Shown here: in pieces, positions 26,966 to 39,542 of the stretch
How the letters are laid out: each line of letters opens with the position of its first letter
Position numbering within the stretch: the stretch's first letter is position 1
NCBI RefSeq assembly: GCF_030409215.1
Contig: NZ_JAUFPL010000018.1
Span: 1 to 64,000 of the forward strand
From: Halomonas ramblicola
GTDB taxonomy: Bacteria; Pseudomonadota; Gammaproteobacteria; Pseudomonadales; Halomonadaceae
Direction of reading: 5' to 3'
DNA length: 64,000 nt
Notes under the pieces: generated by a model
What the model saw: the letters and a program-made list of their open reading frames with translations, nothing else
The model's database searches: none
What the model was told of the DNA's origin: nothing
Position numbers and translations under genes: made by a program

Positions 26966-28066
26966 ATGAAGCAGACGACAGACGGCAAGGCCTGGCGCCG
27001 CTGGCTGGGCGGGACGGCCATGGCGCTGGGTGCGACCCTGGCCCTGGCCGGCGATGCCCTGGCCCAGGGGCTCACCTGGGATGACGGCTTGCGCGGCGAT
27101 GCGCCGGAGCGCTACACCGTGGTACGCGGCGACACCCTGTGGGACATCTCGGGGCGCTTCCTGCGCCATCCCTGGCAGTGGCCCGAGGTGTGGCAGGTCA
27201 ACCCGCAGATCGACAATCCTCACCTGATCTACCCGGGTGACGTCATCTACCTCTACGACTGCGGCGGGCGGCCCTGCCTGGGACTCGAGCGCGGTCAGGG
27301 ACAGGTGCGGCTCTCGCCCGAGATGCGCACCATCCCCCATCGCGAGGCGATCGAGCCGATCCCCCTGGAGGCGATCCGTCACTTCCTGCGCGATTACCGC
27401 ATCGTCGACGACCCCGAGGCCCTCGACGAGCTGGCCTATGTGGTGGGCGGCGACGACCGCCGGCTGCTCAGCGGCGAGGGCGACCGACTCTACGCCCGCG
27501 GCGAGGTGCCGGGCGGCGGCCGCGTCGGCTTCTATCGTGTGGGTGAGCGCTTCCACGCCCCGGTCAGTGGCGAGCTGCTGGGCCTGGAACTCGAAGGCGT
27601 CGGCCAGGCGCGCCGTGAGCGCCAGGAGGATGACATCGTGGTGCTGGAGGTGACCCGCTCGAGACAGGAGGTGCGCAACGACGACATCGTGCTGCCCCTG
27701 GAGAGCCGTGAGCTGGTCACCGAGTTCATCCCCCGTGCCCCCGACCGCGAGGTGGAGGGCACCATCCTGTCGGTGCCCGGGGGCGTGCAGTTCATCGGTC
27801 GCCTGGAGGTGGTGGCCCTCGACCGCGGGCGCCGCGACGGCCTGGAGCCCGGGCATGTGCTGCGCGTGGAGCAGCAGGGCGAGCTGGTCAGCGACCCGCG
27901 TACCGACGAGGTCCTGCGCCTGCCCGGCGAGGAGGCCGGCCTGGTGCTGGTCTTCAAGCCCTACGAGAAGATGAGCTATGCCCTGGTGATGCGGGCGAAC
28001 CGTACCCTCTCGGTGGGCGACCGCGTGCACAGCCCGCAGCGCGCACTGAGCGCCGCCCTGCGCTGA
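26966..28066 (+). CDS. Secreted LysM peptidoglycan-binding protein
   Basis: A 366-aa exported protein. The N-terminal signal peptide has a basic start, a hydrophobic core ALGATLALAGDALA and probable cleavage after ALA near residue 33. One LysM domain at ~48-97 (YTVVRGDTLWDISGRF, then LIYPGDVIYL) should bind peptidoglycan. The remaining ~270 residues are a beta-rich C-terminal domain of unknown function. A LysM gene directly before dprA and divergent from def is a conserved arrangement in gammaproteobacteria. There is an 11-nt gap to dprA, suggesting an operon. Confidence 0.9.
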   Translation: MKQTTDGKAWRRWLGGTAMALGATLALAGDALAQGLTWDDGLRGDAPERYTVVRGDTLWDISGRFLRHPWQWPEVWQVNPQIDNPHLIYPGDVIYLYDCGGRPCLGLERGQGQVRLSPEMRTIPHREAIEPIPLEAIRHFLRDYRIVDDPEALDELAYVVGGDDRRLLSGEGDRLYARGEVPGGGRVGFYRVGERFHAPVSGELLGLELEGVGQARRERQEDDIVVLEVTRSRQEVRNDDIVLPLESRELVTEFIPRAPDREVEGTILSVPGGVQFIGRLEVVALDRGRRDGLEPGHVLRVEQQGELVSDPRTDEVLRLPGEEAGLVLVFKPYEKMSYALVMRANRTLSVGDRVHSPQRALSAALR

Positions 28067-28076
28067 GGCACCCGGC

Positions 28077-29174
28077 ATGTCGGCAGGGAGGCTGGGAACC
28101 CGGGAGTGGCTGGCCCTGGCGTGGCTGCCGGGGATGGGGGCCGGACAGCTGGCGCGACTGGCGGCCCGGGCACCGGCCTGGCCCGACGGCTGGCTGGCGT
28201 TGCTGCCGCGGGAGGCCGCCACGGCGCTGCGCCTGTGGCTCGACCACCCCGCGCGCAGCTCGCTGACTCCGGTCGTCGAGGCCCAATTGGCCTGGCAGGT
28301 CGAGGGCGACGGCCGCCACCTGCTGCATGCCGATCACCCGGCCTGGCCGGCCCTGCTCGCCCAGATCGCCGACCCGCCCCCGCTGCTGTGGGCCTGGGGC
28401 GACCTCGCCGCCCTGGAGCCGCCGCGGTTGGCCATGGTAGGGGCGCGGCGCGCCACCCGCGAGGGGCTGGCCAACGCCGCCGCCTTCGCCCGGGAGCTGG
28501 CCGGCCGAGACTGGTGCGTGGTCAGCGGCATGGCCCTGGGCATCGACGCCGCGGCCCAGTGGGCCGCCCTGGAGGCCGGCGGGACCAGCGTGGCGGTGCT
28601 CGGCTGCGGGGCCGACGTCGTCTATCCGCCGCGCCACCACCGCCTGCACGCCCGCCTGCGCGAGCCGGGCGGGCTGCTGCTCGCCGAGCATCCGCCGGGC
28701 ACCCCGGCGCGCGCTGGCTTCTTCCCCCGCCGCAACCGCATCGTCACCGGCCTGTCGCTGGGCGTGCTGGTGGTCGAGGCCGCCGAGCAGAGCGGCTCGC
28801 TGGTCAGCGCCCGGCTGGCCGCCGAACAGGGGCGCGAGGTCTTCGCCCTGCCCGGCTCGCTGCACAACCCCCAGGCCCGGGGCTGCCTGCGGCTGATCCG
28901 CGACGGCGCCGTGCTGGTGCGCGGGGTGGACGACATCCTCGCCGAGCTCACCCAGTGGCAGGCGGCGCTGGTGCCGGTGGTCCCGGACGCGGCGCCACCG
29001 GCGACGGACGACCCCCTGCTGCGCTGGCTGAGCGGGGCTCCCACGCCGGTGGACAGCCTGGTGGGCCTGACCGGCCTGGGGATCGCCGAGTGCCAGCGCC
29101 GCCTGCTGGGCCTGGAGCTGGAGGGCAGCGTCGCCCAGGTCGCCGGTGGCTGGGTGCGCCTGTCGGGGCCGTGA
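28077..29174 (+). CDS. dprA: DNA-processing protein DprA
   Basis: A 365-aa Rossmann-fold protein that binds incoming single-stranded DNA and loads RecA in natural transformation; it is also conserved in bacteria not known to be competent. The core domain shows LAMVGARRATREGL, VVSGMALGIDAAAQ, LGCGADVVYP, FPRRNRIVTGLS and the SGSLVSARLAAEQGREVFALPG block. A C-terminal winged helix follows (about 300-365). It lies between the LysM gene and tsaC. Confidence 0.95.
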   Translation: MSAGRLGTREWLALAWLPGMGAGQLARLAARAPAWPDGWLALLPREAATALRLWLDHPARSSLTPVVEAQLAWQVEGDGRHLLHADHPAWPALLAQIADPPPLLWAWGDLAALEPPRLAMVGARRATREGLANAAAFARELAGRDWCVVSGMALGIDAAAQWAALEAGGTSVAVLGCGADVVYPPRHHRLHARLREPGGLLLAEHPPGTPARAGFFPRRNRIVTGLSLGVLVVEAAEQSGSLVSARLAAEQGREVFALPGSLHNPQARGCLRLIRDGAVLVRGVDDILAELTQWQAALVPVVPDAAPPATDDPLLRWLSGAPTPVDSLVGLTGLGIAECQRRLLGLELEGSVAQVAGGWVRLSGP

Positions 29175-29219
29175 TAGACTCCCAGCCCATCCGGAACGAT
29201 CCAGGACTGCCCATCGCCC

Positions 29220-30747
<1,528 letters not shown>

Positions 30748-30760
30748 CCGAGGAGGTTCC

Positions 30761-31588
30761 ATGATCGACCGCTACTGTGTCTTCGGCCACCCCGTGGGCC
30801 ATTCGAAGTCCCCGACCATCCACGCCGCCTTCGCCGAGCAGACCGGCGAGGCCATCGACTACGCCGCCATCGAGGCGCCGCTGGACGACTTCGCCGGCGC
30901 CTGGCGGCGCTTCGTGGCGGAGGGCGGACGCGGCGCCAACGTCACCGTGCCCTTCAAGGAGGAGGCGTTCCGGCTCTGCGATACCCTGAGCGAGCGCGCC
31001 CGGCGCGCCGGGGCGGTGAATACCCTGATCCTGGGCGGCAACGGCGCCAGCATTGATCGCAAGGTCTATGGCGACACCACCGACGGCATCGGCCTGGTGC
31101 GCGATCTCCGGCGGCATGGCGTTACCCTCGCGGGGGCGCGGATCCTGGTGCTGGGCGCCGGCGGCGCGGTGCGCGGCGTGCTCGAGCCGCTGCTGGCCGA
31201 GCGGCCGGCGAGCCTGTTCGTGGCCAATCGCACCGCGGCCAAGGCCTGCGCCCTGGCCGCGGACTTTCGCGACCTGGGGGCGATCGCCGGCGGCGGCTTC
31301 GACGCCGTGGCCGGCCCCTTCGACCTGGTGATCAATGGCACCAGCGCGAGCCTGGCCGGGGACCTGCCGCCGCTGCCCGACGACCTCTTCGCCGCGGCCG
31401 CCAGCGCCTACGACATGATGTACGGTGCCCAGCCCACGGTCTTCCTGCGTTGGGCCGCCGAACGCGGTGCGCGTGGCGTCGACGGCCTGGGCATGCTGGT
31501 GGAGCAGGCCGCCGAGTCCTTCTTCCAGTGGCGCGGCAAGCACCCCGACACCGCCCCGGTGCTCGAGGCGCTCAGGCGGGCGCTGTAG
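30761..31588 (+). CDS. aroE: Shikimate dehydrogenase (NADP+)
   Basis: A 275-aa enzyme of aromatic amino acid synthesis that reduces 3-dehydroshikimate. The substrate domain has [15 protein letters not shown] and [11 protein letters not shown] with the catalytic Lys. The NADP domain has [15 protein letters not shown] and VANRTAAKA, the Arg of which reads the 2'-phosphate. A C-terminal [19 protein letters not shown] segment is canonical. AGGAGG precedes the ATG. It is the last gene of tsaC-hemF-aroE. Confidence 0.95.
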   Translation: MIDRYCVFGHPVGHSKSPTIHAAFAEQTGEAIDYAAIEAPLDDFAGAWRRFVAEGGRGANVTVPFKEEAFRLCDTLSERARRAGAVNTLILGGNGASIDRKVYGDTTDGIGLVRDLRRHGVTLAGARILVLGAGGAVRGVLEPLLAERPASLFVANRTAAKACALAADFRDLGAIAGGGFDAVAGPFDLVINGTSASLAGDLPPLPDDLFAAAASAYDMMYGAQPTVFLRWAAERGARGVDGLGMLVEQAAESFFQWRGKHPDTAPVLEALRRAL

Positions 31589-31711
31589 GCGTAACTGGCG
31601 GGTAGGACTTCATGCGGCTAATTACCACGCGGTATGTGGTTGATCTCCAGCGCCGGCGGGCCATGCCGCCGCCTGCGACAAAAAGGCGTCATCGTCGAGA
31701 AAGGTGAGGCA

Positions 31712-31969
31712 TTACCGCCGTTTCGTGTAGAGTCCCACCATGCACATCCCCAGCCCGATCACCGACAGCAGCATGCCGCCGTTGACCCGCCAGGGGTAGC
31801 GTTCGAGCCAGGAGACGAAGGGCTGGGGCGTGTCGCGGCACACCCCCTCCAGGTAGTCCCAGTGGCCGCCGCCGAGGGTGCACTCGCGCACCGCCGACAG
31901 CTCCCAGAGGTAGCCTCCCATCAGCAGCAGCATGGGGGCGATCAACAGCAGCAGTCCCACTCTCAACAT
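31712..31969 (-). CDS. Small two-pass membrane protein, function unknown
   Basis: An 85-aa protein with two hydrophobic segments (residues ~3-24 and ~62-80). Between them is a hydrophilic ~38-residue loop containing two cysteines (VRECTLGGGHWDYLEGVCRD), which would face the periplasm and could form a disulfide. It ends with a positively charged TKRR. I do not recognise a family. The upstream structured repeat (32016-32207) ends 46 nt before the start codon. The flanking gap 31589-31711 contains nothing I can name. Confidence 0.7.
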   Translation of the reverse strand: MLRVGLLLLIAPMLLLMGGYLWELSAVRECTLGGGHWDYLEGVCRDTPQPFVSWLERYPWRVNGGMLLSVIGLGMCMVGLYTKRR

Positions 31970-32015
31970 GCGTCTTCCTGGCGGTTAGTAAGGTCGTTAA
32001 AGGATTAGTCGGCAC

Positions 32016-32207
32016 GGGGCTGACCCAGCGACAAGTCTTCGGGGAGGCGCTGTGAACCCCTCCCTGGGCGCTACCGATTCCCTGCTTCGCTCTCGCATCC
32101 TGCTCCGCTTGCAGGGCCGGTGCTGGCCATCCATGGCCAGCCCGTTCGGAGCAGTGCTCCTCACCCCTGGAATAGGACCTCCCCTACGACTTGTCCCCGG
32201 CGCCCCT
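32016..32207 (+). repeat. Dispersed structured repeat, copy 2, with internal insertion
   Basis: A 192-bp element with the same ends as copies 1 and 3 (GGGGCTGACC..., ...TCCCCGGCGCCCC). Outer arms ACAAGTC/GACTTGT (32031-32037, 32188-32194) and GGGGAGG/CCTCCCC (32041-32047, 32178-32184) flank a TTC/TAC internal loop. The inner stem is ATTCC/GGAAT (32077-32081, 32169-32173). Its loop is expanded to ~87 nt and contains a further perfect hairpin GCTGGCCA-TCCA-TGGCCAGC (32122-32141). Located between the M48 gene 3' end and the small membrane gene 5' end. Confidence 0.82.
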
Positions 32208-32239
32208 CACCAACTCCCCTTGCGGCGGTTGCCTGGGTG

Positions 32240-33043
32240 TCAGGGCCTCGGGCAGTTGGGCGTCCGGCCGGCCTGACGGGCCTGCTCGTAGCGGCCCAGG
32301 GCGTCGTCCATGCGGGCCTGCAGGCCCTGCACGCGCTGGCCGTGGCTGGGGTGGCTGGACATCCAGGCCGGCGGCCGGGCGCCGCCCTGGGCGCTCATGT
32401 TCTCCCACAGCGCGAGGCTGGCGCGGGGATCGAAGCCGGCGTCGGCCATCAGCCGCAGGCCCAGCTCGTCGGCCTCGCTCTCATGGCGCCGCGAGAAGGG
32501 CATCAGGATGCCGTACTGGGCCCCCAGGCCCAGGGCCCCCATCAATTGCTGGCCGCCCTGGCCCTCCAGGCCGGCGGCCGAGGAGAGCACCGACAGGCCG
32601 AGCTGGGTGGCGGTCTGGGTGGAGACCCGCTCGTTGGCGTGGCGGGCCAGCACGTGGGTGATCTCGTGGCCGATCACCGCGGCCAGCTGGTCCTGGTTCT
32701 CGGCGATCTCCAGCAGGCCGGTGTTGACGCCCATGTAGCCGCCGGGCAGGGCGAAGGCGTTGGCATCCTCCGACTCGAAGACGCGGATCTGCCAGTCCTG
32801 GGACTGGCGCTGTTCGGCGGGCAGGGCCTGCACCAGGGCGTTGGCCACGCACTGCACGTAGCGTTGCGGGGCACCGCCCACGGTGGGCAGTTCCTGCTGG
32901 TACTGCTGGTAGGCCTGGGCGCCCATCTGGTCGAGCTGGGCGTCGGACGCCAGGGTCAATTGCTGGCGGCCGGTGGGCGAGGTGGTGCAGGCGGCCAGGG
33001 CAAGGCTCAGGGCACCGATGGCGAGACAATGGATCCAGCGCAT
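32240..33043 (-). CDS. M48-family metalloprotease lipoprotein
   Basis: A 267-aa exported zinc protease. The signal peptide ends in a lipobox (LALAACTT, Cys ~19), so it is probably membrane-anchored in the periplasm. HEITHVLARH carries the HExxH zinc motif, and HESEADELG provides the third ligand. It resembles LoiP/YcaL-type proteases linked to outer-membrane quality control. The ATG at 33043 is set by the signal peptide; 30 upstream codons are rejected. It is divergent from the DUF815 ATPase gene (116 nt). Confidence 0.9.
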   Translation of the reverse strand: MRWIHCLAIGALSLALAACTTSPTGRQQLTLASDAQLDQMGAQAYQQYQQELPTVGGAPQRYVQCVANALVQALPAEQRQSQDWQIRVFESEDANAFALPGGYMGVNTGLLEIAENQDQLAAVIGHEITHVLARHANERVSTQTATQLGLSVLSSAAGLEGQGGQQLMGALGLGAQYGILMPFSRRHESEADELGLRLMADAGFDPRASLALWENMSAQGGARPPAWMSSHPSHGQRVQGLQARMDDALGRYEQARQAGRTPNCPRP

Positions 33044-33159
33044 GGAAGGGTTCCTCCTTGTGGTCCGGCTCCTGTGACCCTGGACGGGGCCGCGCGGTTC
33101 GCCACAAGATACCCGGAATGCCCGCCGGGTCAACCGTATCGCAGAGGAGACAAGGAAAC

Positions 33160-34026
33160 ATGGATGCCGAACTCGTCCGCCGCCTCACCCAATTGCTGGA
33201 GCGTGCGGAGCACTGGCTGCCTCCGGCGCCCCAGCCGGTGGACTGGTACCGGGATATCGCCGCCCTGTGGCAGCGCCACAGCCTGGGCGGCCACCTGGTG
33301 CCGGTCCCGTCCCGGGACGCCCTGGGCCTCGACGACCTGCTGGGCATCGAGCGCCAGAAGCTGGCGCTGGTGGACAACACCCGCGCCTTCCTCCAGGGCC
33401 TGCCGGCCAACCACGCCCTGCTGTGGGGCTCGCGGGGCAGCGGCAAGTCGTCGCTGATCCGTGCCCTGCTCAATGCCCTGGCCCCCGAGGGGCTGCGCCT
33501 GGTGCAGGTGGACCGCCACGACCTCTCCGGCCTGCCGACCCTGGTGGAGCAGCTGCGTCGCACGCCGCACCGCTTCGTGGTCTATTGCGACGACCTCTCC
33601 TTCGAGGGCCATGACGATGCCTACAAGGCGCTGAAGAGCGTGCTCGACGGCGCCCTGACCGGGCCGCCAGAGAACGTGCTGCTCTACGCCACCTCCAATC
33701 GTCGCCACCTGCTGCCGGAGGCGATGAGCGACAACGACGCCTCGCGCCTGGTGGGCGATGAGCTGCACCACGGCGACGCCGTGGAGGAGAAGATCTCGCT
33801 CTCCGATCGCTTCGGGCTGTGGCTGGGCTTCCACCCCTTCAACCAGGATGTCTACCTGGAGGCGTGCTGCCACTGGGTGACCCAGTTGGGTGGCCGCGAG
33901 GACTGGAACGCCGAGGCCCGTGCCGAGGCGATCCGCTTCGCCACCCTGCGCGGCGGGCGCAGCGGTCGCGGCGCCTGGCAGTTCGCCAGCCAGTGGGTGG
34001 GCAGGCGCCGCCTGCACGGGGAGTAG
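33160..34026 (+). CDS. DUF815 AAA-type ATPase
   Basis: A 288-aa cytoplasmic ATPase of the DUF815 family. Walker A is GSRGSGKSS (near residues 89-97), Walker B is VVYCDDLSFE, and a sensor-like YATSNRRHLLPE is followed by SLSDRFGLWLGF. The function of the family is unknown. AAGGAAAC precedes the ATG at 33160; an upstream in-frame ATG adds 34 non-homologous residues. It is transcribed alone; the 113-nt gap after it has no clear terminator. Confidence 0.87.
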   Translation: MDAELVRRLTQLLERAEHWLPPAPQPVDWYRDIAALWQRHSLGGHLVPVPSRDALGLDDLLGIERQKLALVDNTRAFLQGLPANHALLWGSRGSGKSSLIRALLNALAPEGLRLVQVDRHDLSGLPTLVEQLRRTPHRFVVYCDDLSFEGHDDAYKALKSVLDGALTGPPENVLLYATSNRRHLLPEAMSDNDASRLVGDELHHGDAVEEKISLSDRFGLWLGFHPFNQDVYLEACCHWVTQLGGREDWNAEARAEAIRFATLRGGRSGRGAWQFASQWVGRRRLHGE

Positions 34027-34139
34027 CGACAAGGACCGAGGCTGCGCCTTTGGGGCAGCCCCCACCACGACTTCCGTGACGTAAGCGGCATGTTCGGTGC
34101 AGATCCTCGGCGGCCAGCTCCCTTGCCGCTCCCTTGGGC

Positions 34140-34766
34140 TCAGCCCTGGGGGATCAGGGTGCCGTCCTCGCCCACGCCCAGGCGGAGGGTGGGCGTGAGC
34201 AGGCCGGCGGGCAGGGTCATGCCCAGGCCGCGCAGGTCGCCGGGGGTGATGGCCAGCTCGCTGCCGGGCGGCAGCTCCCCGCGGTTGGCCAACTGGGTGG
34301 CCAGCTCCACCATGGGCGCCAGCCGCTCGCGGTCGCCGCCCAGCAGGTCGAAGGCCACCGGTAGGCGCAGGTTGGCGTCGTCGCCGGAGGTCAGGGTGAC
34401 GTCCTCGTCGTAGTCGCCGCTGACCGGGTCGACGCCGGGCATGTCCAGGGTCCAGCGGAAGCCGGCCATCTCCACCGCGGGCATGCCGGTGGGCAGCCCC
34501 AGGCCCATGGCCAGGGTCGCCTGCACCGGCAGGCTGCCGGCGCCCAGGCTCGACAGCGCCAGCGACATGACATCGCTGGTGTCGAGGCCGGCCTGGAGGG
34601 TATAAGGGCCGATGCGCACCTCCTCCACCCCCAAGGAGGTGACCGCCAGGCGGAAGGCGAACAGGCCGGTCGAGGGCAGCGCCAGGCAGCCGGCGAGCAG
34701 GGCGGAGAGACAGAGGGGAGCGAGCAGGCGCCAGCGCCGGGCGCGAAGGGTTCGGGAGAGCGGCAT
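34140..34766 (-). CDS. Predicted lipoprotein, DUF1439-like
   Basis: A 208-aa protein with an N-terminal signal peptide and lipobox SALLAGC (Cys ~27), followed by a beta-rich domain with LEA14-like features: repeated amphipathic strands such as GVEEVRIGPYTLQAG and DVMSLALSSLG. Assignment to DUF1439 is tentative. I do not recognise a function. The start at 34766 is set by the signal peptide. A perfect -35 and good -10 lie upstream (34829-34857). It follows der on the same strand. Confidence 0.7.
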   Translation of the reverse strand: MPLSRTLRARRWRLLAPLCLSALLAGCLALPSTGLFAFRLAVTSLGVEEVRIGPYTLQAGLDTSDVMSLALSSLGAGSLPVQATLAMGLGLPTGMPAVEMAGFRWTLDMPGVDPVSGDYDEDVTLTSGDDANLRLPVAFDLLGGDRERLAPMVELATQLANRGELPPGSELAITPGDLRGLGMTLPAGLLTPTLRLGVGEDGTLIPQG

Positions 34767-34828
34767 GGAGGGGCTCCGGTGGTGGGGGCGACGGTCCTGT
34801 GCGCCGTTGCTGCAGCGCAAGGCAGCGT

Positions 34829-34857
34829 ATTTGAGGCCGCCGGGCCCCGGCTGTCAA
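34829..34857 (-). promoter_or_regulatory. Sigma-70 promoter of the lipoprotein gene
   Basis: On the minus strand a perfect TTGACA (34852-34857), 17-bp spacer, TCAAAT (34829-34834, 4/6). The spacer is itself palindromic (GCCGGGGCCCGGC). It lies in the 200-bp gap after der and gives the lipoprotein gene an independent transcript. Confidence 0.6.
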
Positions 34858-34920
34858 TGGCCACCCCGCCCCGGGTGCACACCCTCGAATCCTCCCTGTC
34901 GCAGGCCGCCGACGTCCAGG

Positions 34921-34941
34921 CCGGCCCACGACGAGGGCCGG
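34921..34941 (-). terminator. Hairpin after der
   Basis: CCGGCCC-ACGACGA-GGGCCGG (7-bp perfect stem) starts 26 nt after the der stop. There is no T-tract. It is a plausible end of the long trmJ-to-der array. Confidence 0.4.
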
Positions 34942-34966
34942 GCATCCGACTCCCGTCTGGCGCGGG

Positions 34967-36373
34967 TCAGCGGCGGCGACCGCCGCGCGCCTCCCGGGTG
35001 CGGCCGAGCTCGCGCTGCTTGGCCTTCTCCCGGTCGCTGGCGCCGGCCAGCTTGTCGTAGGGGTTCTTGCCGGAGCGGAACTCGAAGCGCATCGGCGTGC
35101 CGCGCACCTTGAGCACCTTGCGGAAGGTGTTGATGAGGTAGCGGCGGTAGGCCTCGGGCAGGGCCTCGGTCTGGTTGCCGTGGACCACGATGATCGGCGG
35201 GTTGCTGCCGCCCTGGTGAGCCATGCGCAGCTTGATGCGCCGCCCGCGCACCATGGGCGGCTGGTGGGCCTCCACGGCGTCCTGGAGGAGGGTGGTCAGG
35301 CGGTTGGTGGACCAGTGGGCGTTGGCCGAGGCGAAGGCGCGCTCGAGGGAGGGGTAGAGGTCGCCCACCCCGGTGCCGTGCAGCGCCGAGATGAAGTGCA
35401 GGTCGGCGTAGTCGGTGAAGCCCAGGCGGCGCTTGATCTCGGCGCGCATCCTGTCCTTCGCCTCGTGCTCCAGGCCGTCCCACTTGTTGACCGCCAGCAC
35501 CAGGGCGCGGCCGCTGGTCAGCACATAGTCGAGCAGGTGCAGGTCCTGCTCGACGAGGCCGGAGCGGGCGTCGAGCACCATGATGGCGACATGGCACTCC
35601 TTGATCGCTTCCAGGGTCTTGATGATCGAGAACTTCTCGGCGATCTCACGGACGTTCTTGCGTCGTCGGACGCCGGCGGTGTCCACCAGCACATAGGGCT
35701 TGCCGCGCCGCTCGAAGGGAATCTCGATGGCGTCACGGGTGGTGCCGGCCTCGTCGAACACCACCACCCGCTCCTCGCCGAGCAGGCGGTTGACCAGGGT
35801 CGACTTGCCCACGTTGGGGCGGCCGATCACGCCGATGCGGATGCCCTTGGTGCCGGTGTCGGCGGGGATGCTCTCGTCGCGCTCGGGGAAGGGCGCGAGC
35901 ACCTCCTCGATCAGGGTGGTGACGTTGCGGCCGTGGGCGGCGGCGATGGGGTGCGGGTCGCCGAGCCCCAGCTGCCAGAAGTCGGCCATGGCGGCATGCT
36001 CTTCCAGGCCGTCGGTCTTGTTGACCACCAGCCAGGTCTTCTTCTGGTTGACCCGCAGGTGGTTGGCGATGGCCTCGTCGGCGACGTTGAGCCCGGCGCG
36101 GGCGTCGACCATGAACAGCACGATGTCGGCCTCGTCGATGGCCTGCAGCGACTGTTCGGCCATGACCGCATTGATGCCCGCCTCGTCGCCGCTGATGCCG
36201 CCGGTGTCGATCACCGTGTAGGCCTTGCCGCCGAGCACGCCGTTGCCGTACTTGCGGTCGCGGGTCAGCCCCGGGAAGTCGGCCACCAGGGCGTCGCGGG
36301 AGCGGGTCAGGCGGTTGAACAGGGTCGACTTGCCCACGTTGGGGCGGCCGACCAGGGCGATCACTGGGGTCAT
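34967..36373 (-). CDS. der: Ribosome biogenesis GTPase Der (EngA)
   Basis: A 468-aa double-GTPase that acts in 50S subunit assembly. Two G domains each begin with GRPNVGKST (near residues 8-16 and ~180-188), each with a DTGG/DTAGV switch II, and NKTD/NKWD specificity motifs. A C-terminal KH-like domain ends in a basic tail (EARGGRRR). Its ATG overlaps the bamB stop by ATGA. The order hisS-yfgM-bamB-der is the E. coli one. Confidence 0.96.
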   Translation of the reverse strand: MTPVIALVGRPNVGKSTLFNRLTRSRDALVADFPGLTRDRKYGNGVLGGKAYTVIDTGGISGDEAGINAVMAEQSLQAIDEADIVLFMVDARAGLNVADEAIANHLRVNQKKTWLVVNKTDGLEEHAAMADFWQLGLGDPHPIAAAHGRNVTTLIEEVLAPFPERDESIPADTGTKGIRIGVIGRPNVGKSTLVNRLLGEERVVVFDEAGTTRDAIEIPFERRGKPYVLVDTAGVRRRKNVREIAEKFSIIKTLEAIKECHVAIMVLDARSGLVEQDLHLLDYVLTSGRALVLAVNKWDGLEHEAKDRMRAEIKRRLGFTDYADLHFISALHGTGVGDLYPSLERAFASANAHWSTNRLTTLLQDAVEAHQPPMVRGRRIKLRMAHQGGSNPPIIVVHGNQTEALPEAYRRYLINTFRKVLKVRGTPMRFEFRSGKNPYDKLAGASDREKAKQRELGRTREARGGRRR

Positions 36374-37518
36374 CGGAGGTCCAGGGTCTCGAGGCTGCCG
36401 TCGTTGGCCAGCACGTGGATGCGGTTGCCATCGGTGACCGGGCGTACGCTGATGCCGGAGCCGTCGATGCGCTCGCGGCCCACCAGCTCGCCGCTGCGGG
36501 CGTCGATCAGGTGCAGGTAGCCCTCGAAGTCGCCGAACACCAGGTGGCCGTCGGCGAAGGCGGGCGAGGTGGGCTGGCGACCCTCCAGGGCCGCGTTGCG
36601 CCAGACTTCGTCGCCGCTGTCGACGTCCAGGGCCAGGATGCGGCCCGATTCCTCGACCACGAACAGCAGGTCGCCCACCACGATGGGGGTGTGGAAGCTG
36701 GAGAGTTCCCGGGCCCACAGGGGTTCGCCGCGGGTCGCCTCCAGCGCCACCAGGCGACCGTTGTAGCTGGTCACGAAGAGGCGGCCGTCGGGGGTCAGCA
36801 CCGGCTGGCCGGCCAGGTCCACCAGGCGTTCGATGTCGCTGCGGCCCTGGGCCACGGCGATGCGCTGCTCCCACAGTGGCTGGCCGCTGCGGTTGTCGAG
36901 GGTCACCAGGCGGCCGTTGGCGAAGCCGGCGAAGGTGACCGGATCGATCACCGTGGGCGTGCCGGTGCCGCGCAGGGTCAGTGAGGGCAGGTTGGCGCTG
37001 TAGCTCCAGCGCTGGTCGCCGCTGGTGCGATCCAGGGCGGTGACGCTGCCGTCGACGCCCTGCACCACCAGCAACTGCTGGTTGGGCTGAGGGGCGGCCA
37101 ATACCTCGCTGGGCACCCGGGCGCGCCAGCGCACGCTGCCGTCGTCCTGGTCGATGGCCAGCACCTCGCCGTTGCGGGTGCCCAGGTAGACCTCGCCGGC
37201 CACGGCGGTCAGGGCGCTGGAGACCGGCACCTCGAGCTCCACCTCCCAGCGGGTCTCGCCGTCGTCGGCATCGAAGGCGAACAGCTCGCCGTTCACGTCG
37301 GCGGCGAAGACGGCGTCGCCGTCGCGGGCGGGGGCGATGGGGTAGCCGGCGCGGCCGAGGCCGTCACCGGCGCCTTCGCGCCAGGCGCGCTCCAGGCTGA
37401 CGCGCGCGTCGAAGTCGCCGAGCTCCTTGGGCGGATACTGCGGTTCCACGTCGTTGCCGGCACAGCCGGCCAGCAGGGTCAGGCCCGCCAGGGCGGCGAT
37501 CAGGAGGGTCGGTTTCAT
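36370..37518 (-). CDS. bamB: Outer membrane assembly lipoprotein BamB
   Basis: A 382-aa lipoprotein of the BAM complex, which inserts beta-barrel proteins into the outer membrane. The signal peptide ends in the lipobox LLAGC (Cys19). The rest is an eight-bladed beta-propeller with PQQ-like repeats, recognisable as recurring GxxxALDxxxGxxxW units (for example [33 protein letters not shown]). Both ends overlap neighbours: start with the yfgM stop, stop with the der start. Confidence 0.95.
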   Translation of the reverse strand: MKPTLLIAALAGLTLLAGCAGNDVEPQYPPKELGDFDARVSLERAWREGAGDGLGRAGYPIAPARDGDAVFAADVNGELFAFDADDGETRWEVELEVPVSSALTAVAGEVYLGTRNGEVLAIDQDDGSVRWRARVPSEVLAAPQPNQQLLVVQGVDGSVTALDRTSGDQRWSYSANLPSLTLRGTGTPTVIDPVTFAGFANGRLVTLDNRSGQPLWEQRIAVAQGRSDIERLVDLAGQPVLTPDGRLFVTSYNGRLVALEATRGEPLWARELSSFHTPIVVGDLLFVVEESGRILALDVDSGDEVWRNAALEGRQPTSPAFADGHLVFGDFEGYLHLIDARSGELVGRERIDGSGISVRPVTDGNRIHVLANDGSLETLDLR

Positions 37519-38180
37519 GAGTCGAGTCCCTGGTTGTCAAGACCTAAGTTGTCGAGCTTGAGCTGGACGCCGTAGAGCGGCTGGTCGTCGGCCTCGGCGA
37601 GCTCCAGGGCCTCGCGCCAGGCCTCGCCGGCCTTGTCGTCGCGGCCCAGGGCATGGTGGGCGTCGCCGCGCACCTCGGCGCGCTGGGCGGCCAGGGCCTC
37701 GGGTACCCCCGCCTCGAGGGTGGCCAGGGCCGCCTCGGCGTCGCCGTCGGCGAGTTGCAGGCGGGCCAGGCGCAGCCGCGCCAGGCCGGTCACGTAGTCG
37801 CGACGCCCGGCGTCGATCACCGCCTCCAGGCTGGCCCGGGCGGTGGCGTTGTCGCCCTGGGTCACGGCCAGCCGGGCGTCGATCAGCCGGGCCAGGTCGG
37901 CGTAGAGGGTCGTGCCGTGCTCGTCGACGATCTCGGTCACCAGGGCGCGGGCCTCGGGCAGGCGCTCCTCGTCGAGGGTCTCGCCGCCGGTCAGGTTGAT
38001 CAGCTGTTGATAGCGCATGGAGGCGGCGGTGGCCTGGTTCTCCTGATAGCCCTGCCAGGCATTCCAGCCGATCACGCCGGCGGCGGCGATGGCCACCCCG
38101 GCCACCAGCGCCAGCCCGTTCTCCTTCCACCAGCGCTTCAGCGCCTCGACCTGTTCTTCTTCGGTTCTCAGCTCCGCCAC
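37515..38180 (-). CDS. yfgM: YfgM-family TPR protein (ancillary SecYEG translocon subunit)
   Basis: A 221-aa inner-membrane protein: a cytoplasmic N-terminus (EEEQVEALKRWWKENG), one membrane segment at ~24-40 and a periplasmic helical TPR domain. In E. coli YfgM associates with PpiD and SecYEG and assists outer-membrane protein transit. The C-terminus carries a short tandem [12 protein letters not shown] that looks like a local duplication. The stop overlaps the bamB start (ATGA). Confidence 0.92.
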   Translation of the reverse strand: MAELRTEEEQVEALKRWWKENGLALVAGVAIAAAGVIGWNAWQGYQENQATAASMRYQQLINLTGGETLDEERLPEARALVTEIVDEHGTTLYADLARLIDARLAVTQGDNATARASLEAVIDAGRRDYVTGLARLRLARLQLADGDAEAALATLEAGVPEALAAQRAEVRGDAHHALGRDDKAGEAWREALELAEADDQPLYGVQLKLDNLGLDNQGLDS

Positions 38181-38208
38181 GGGCGGTCTCCTCTGTGTCG
38201 GTTCGCCG

Positions 38209-39513
<1,305 letters not shown>

Positions 39514-39542
39514 CGGTTGCTCCTTGATGGGTCGCCGGCGGC

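Noticed and set aside
28077..29174. Natural competence system suggested by dprA
   Set aside because: dprA is widespread in non-competent bacteria, and pilW alone does not show a competence pilus. No com genes are in the window.
31634..32008. 124-codon plus-strand frame over the small membrane gene
   Set aside because: It is antisense to the 85-aa two-pass protein, and has no RBS or domain.
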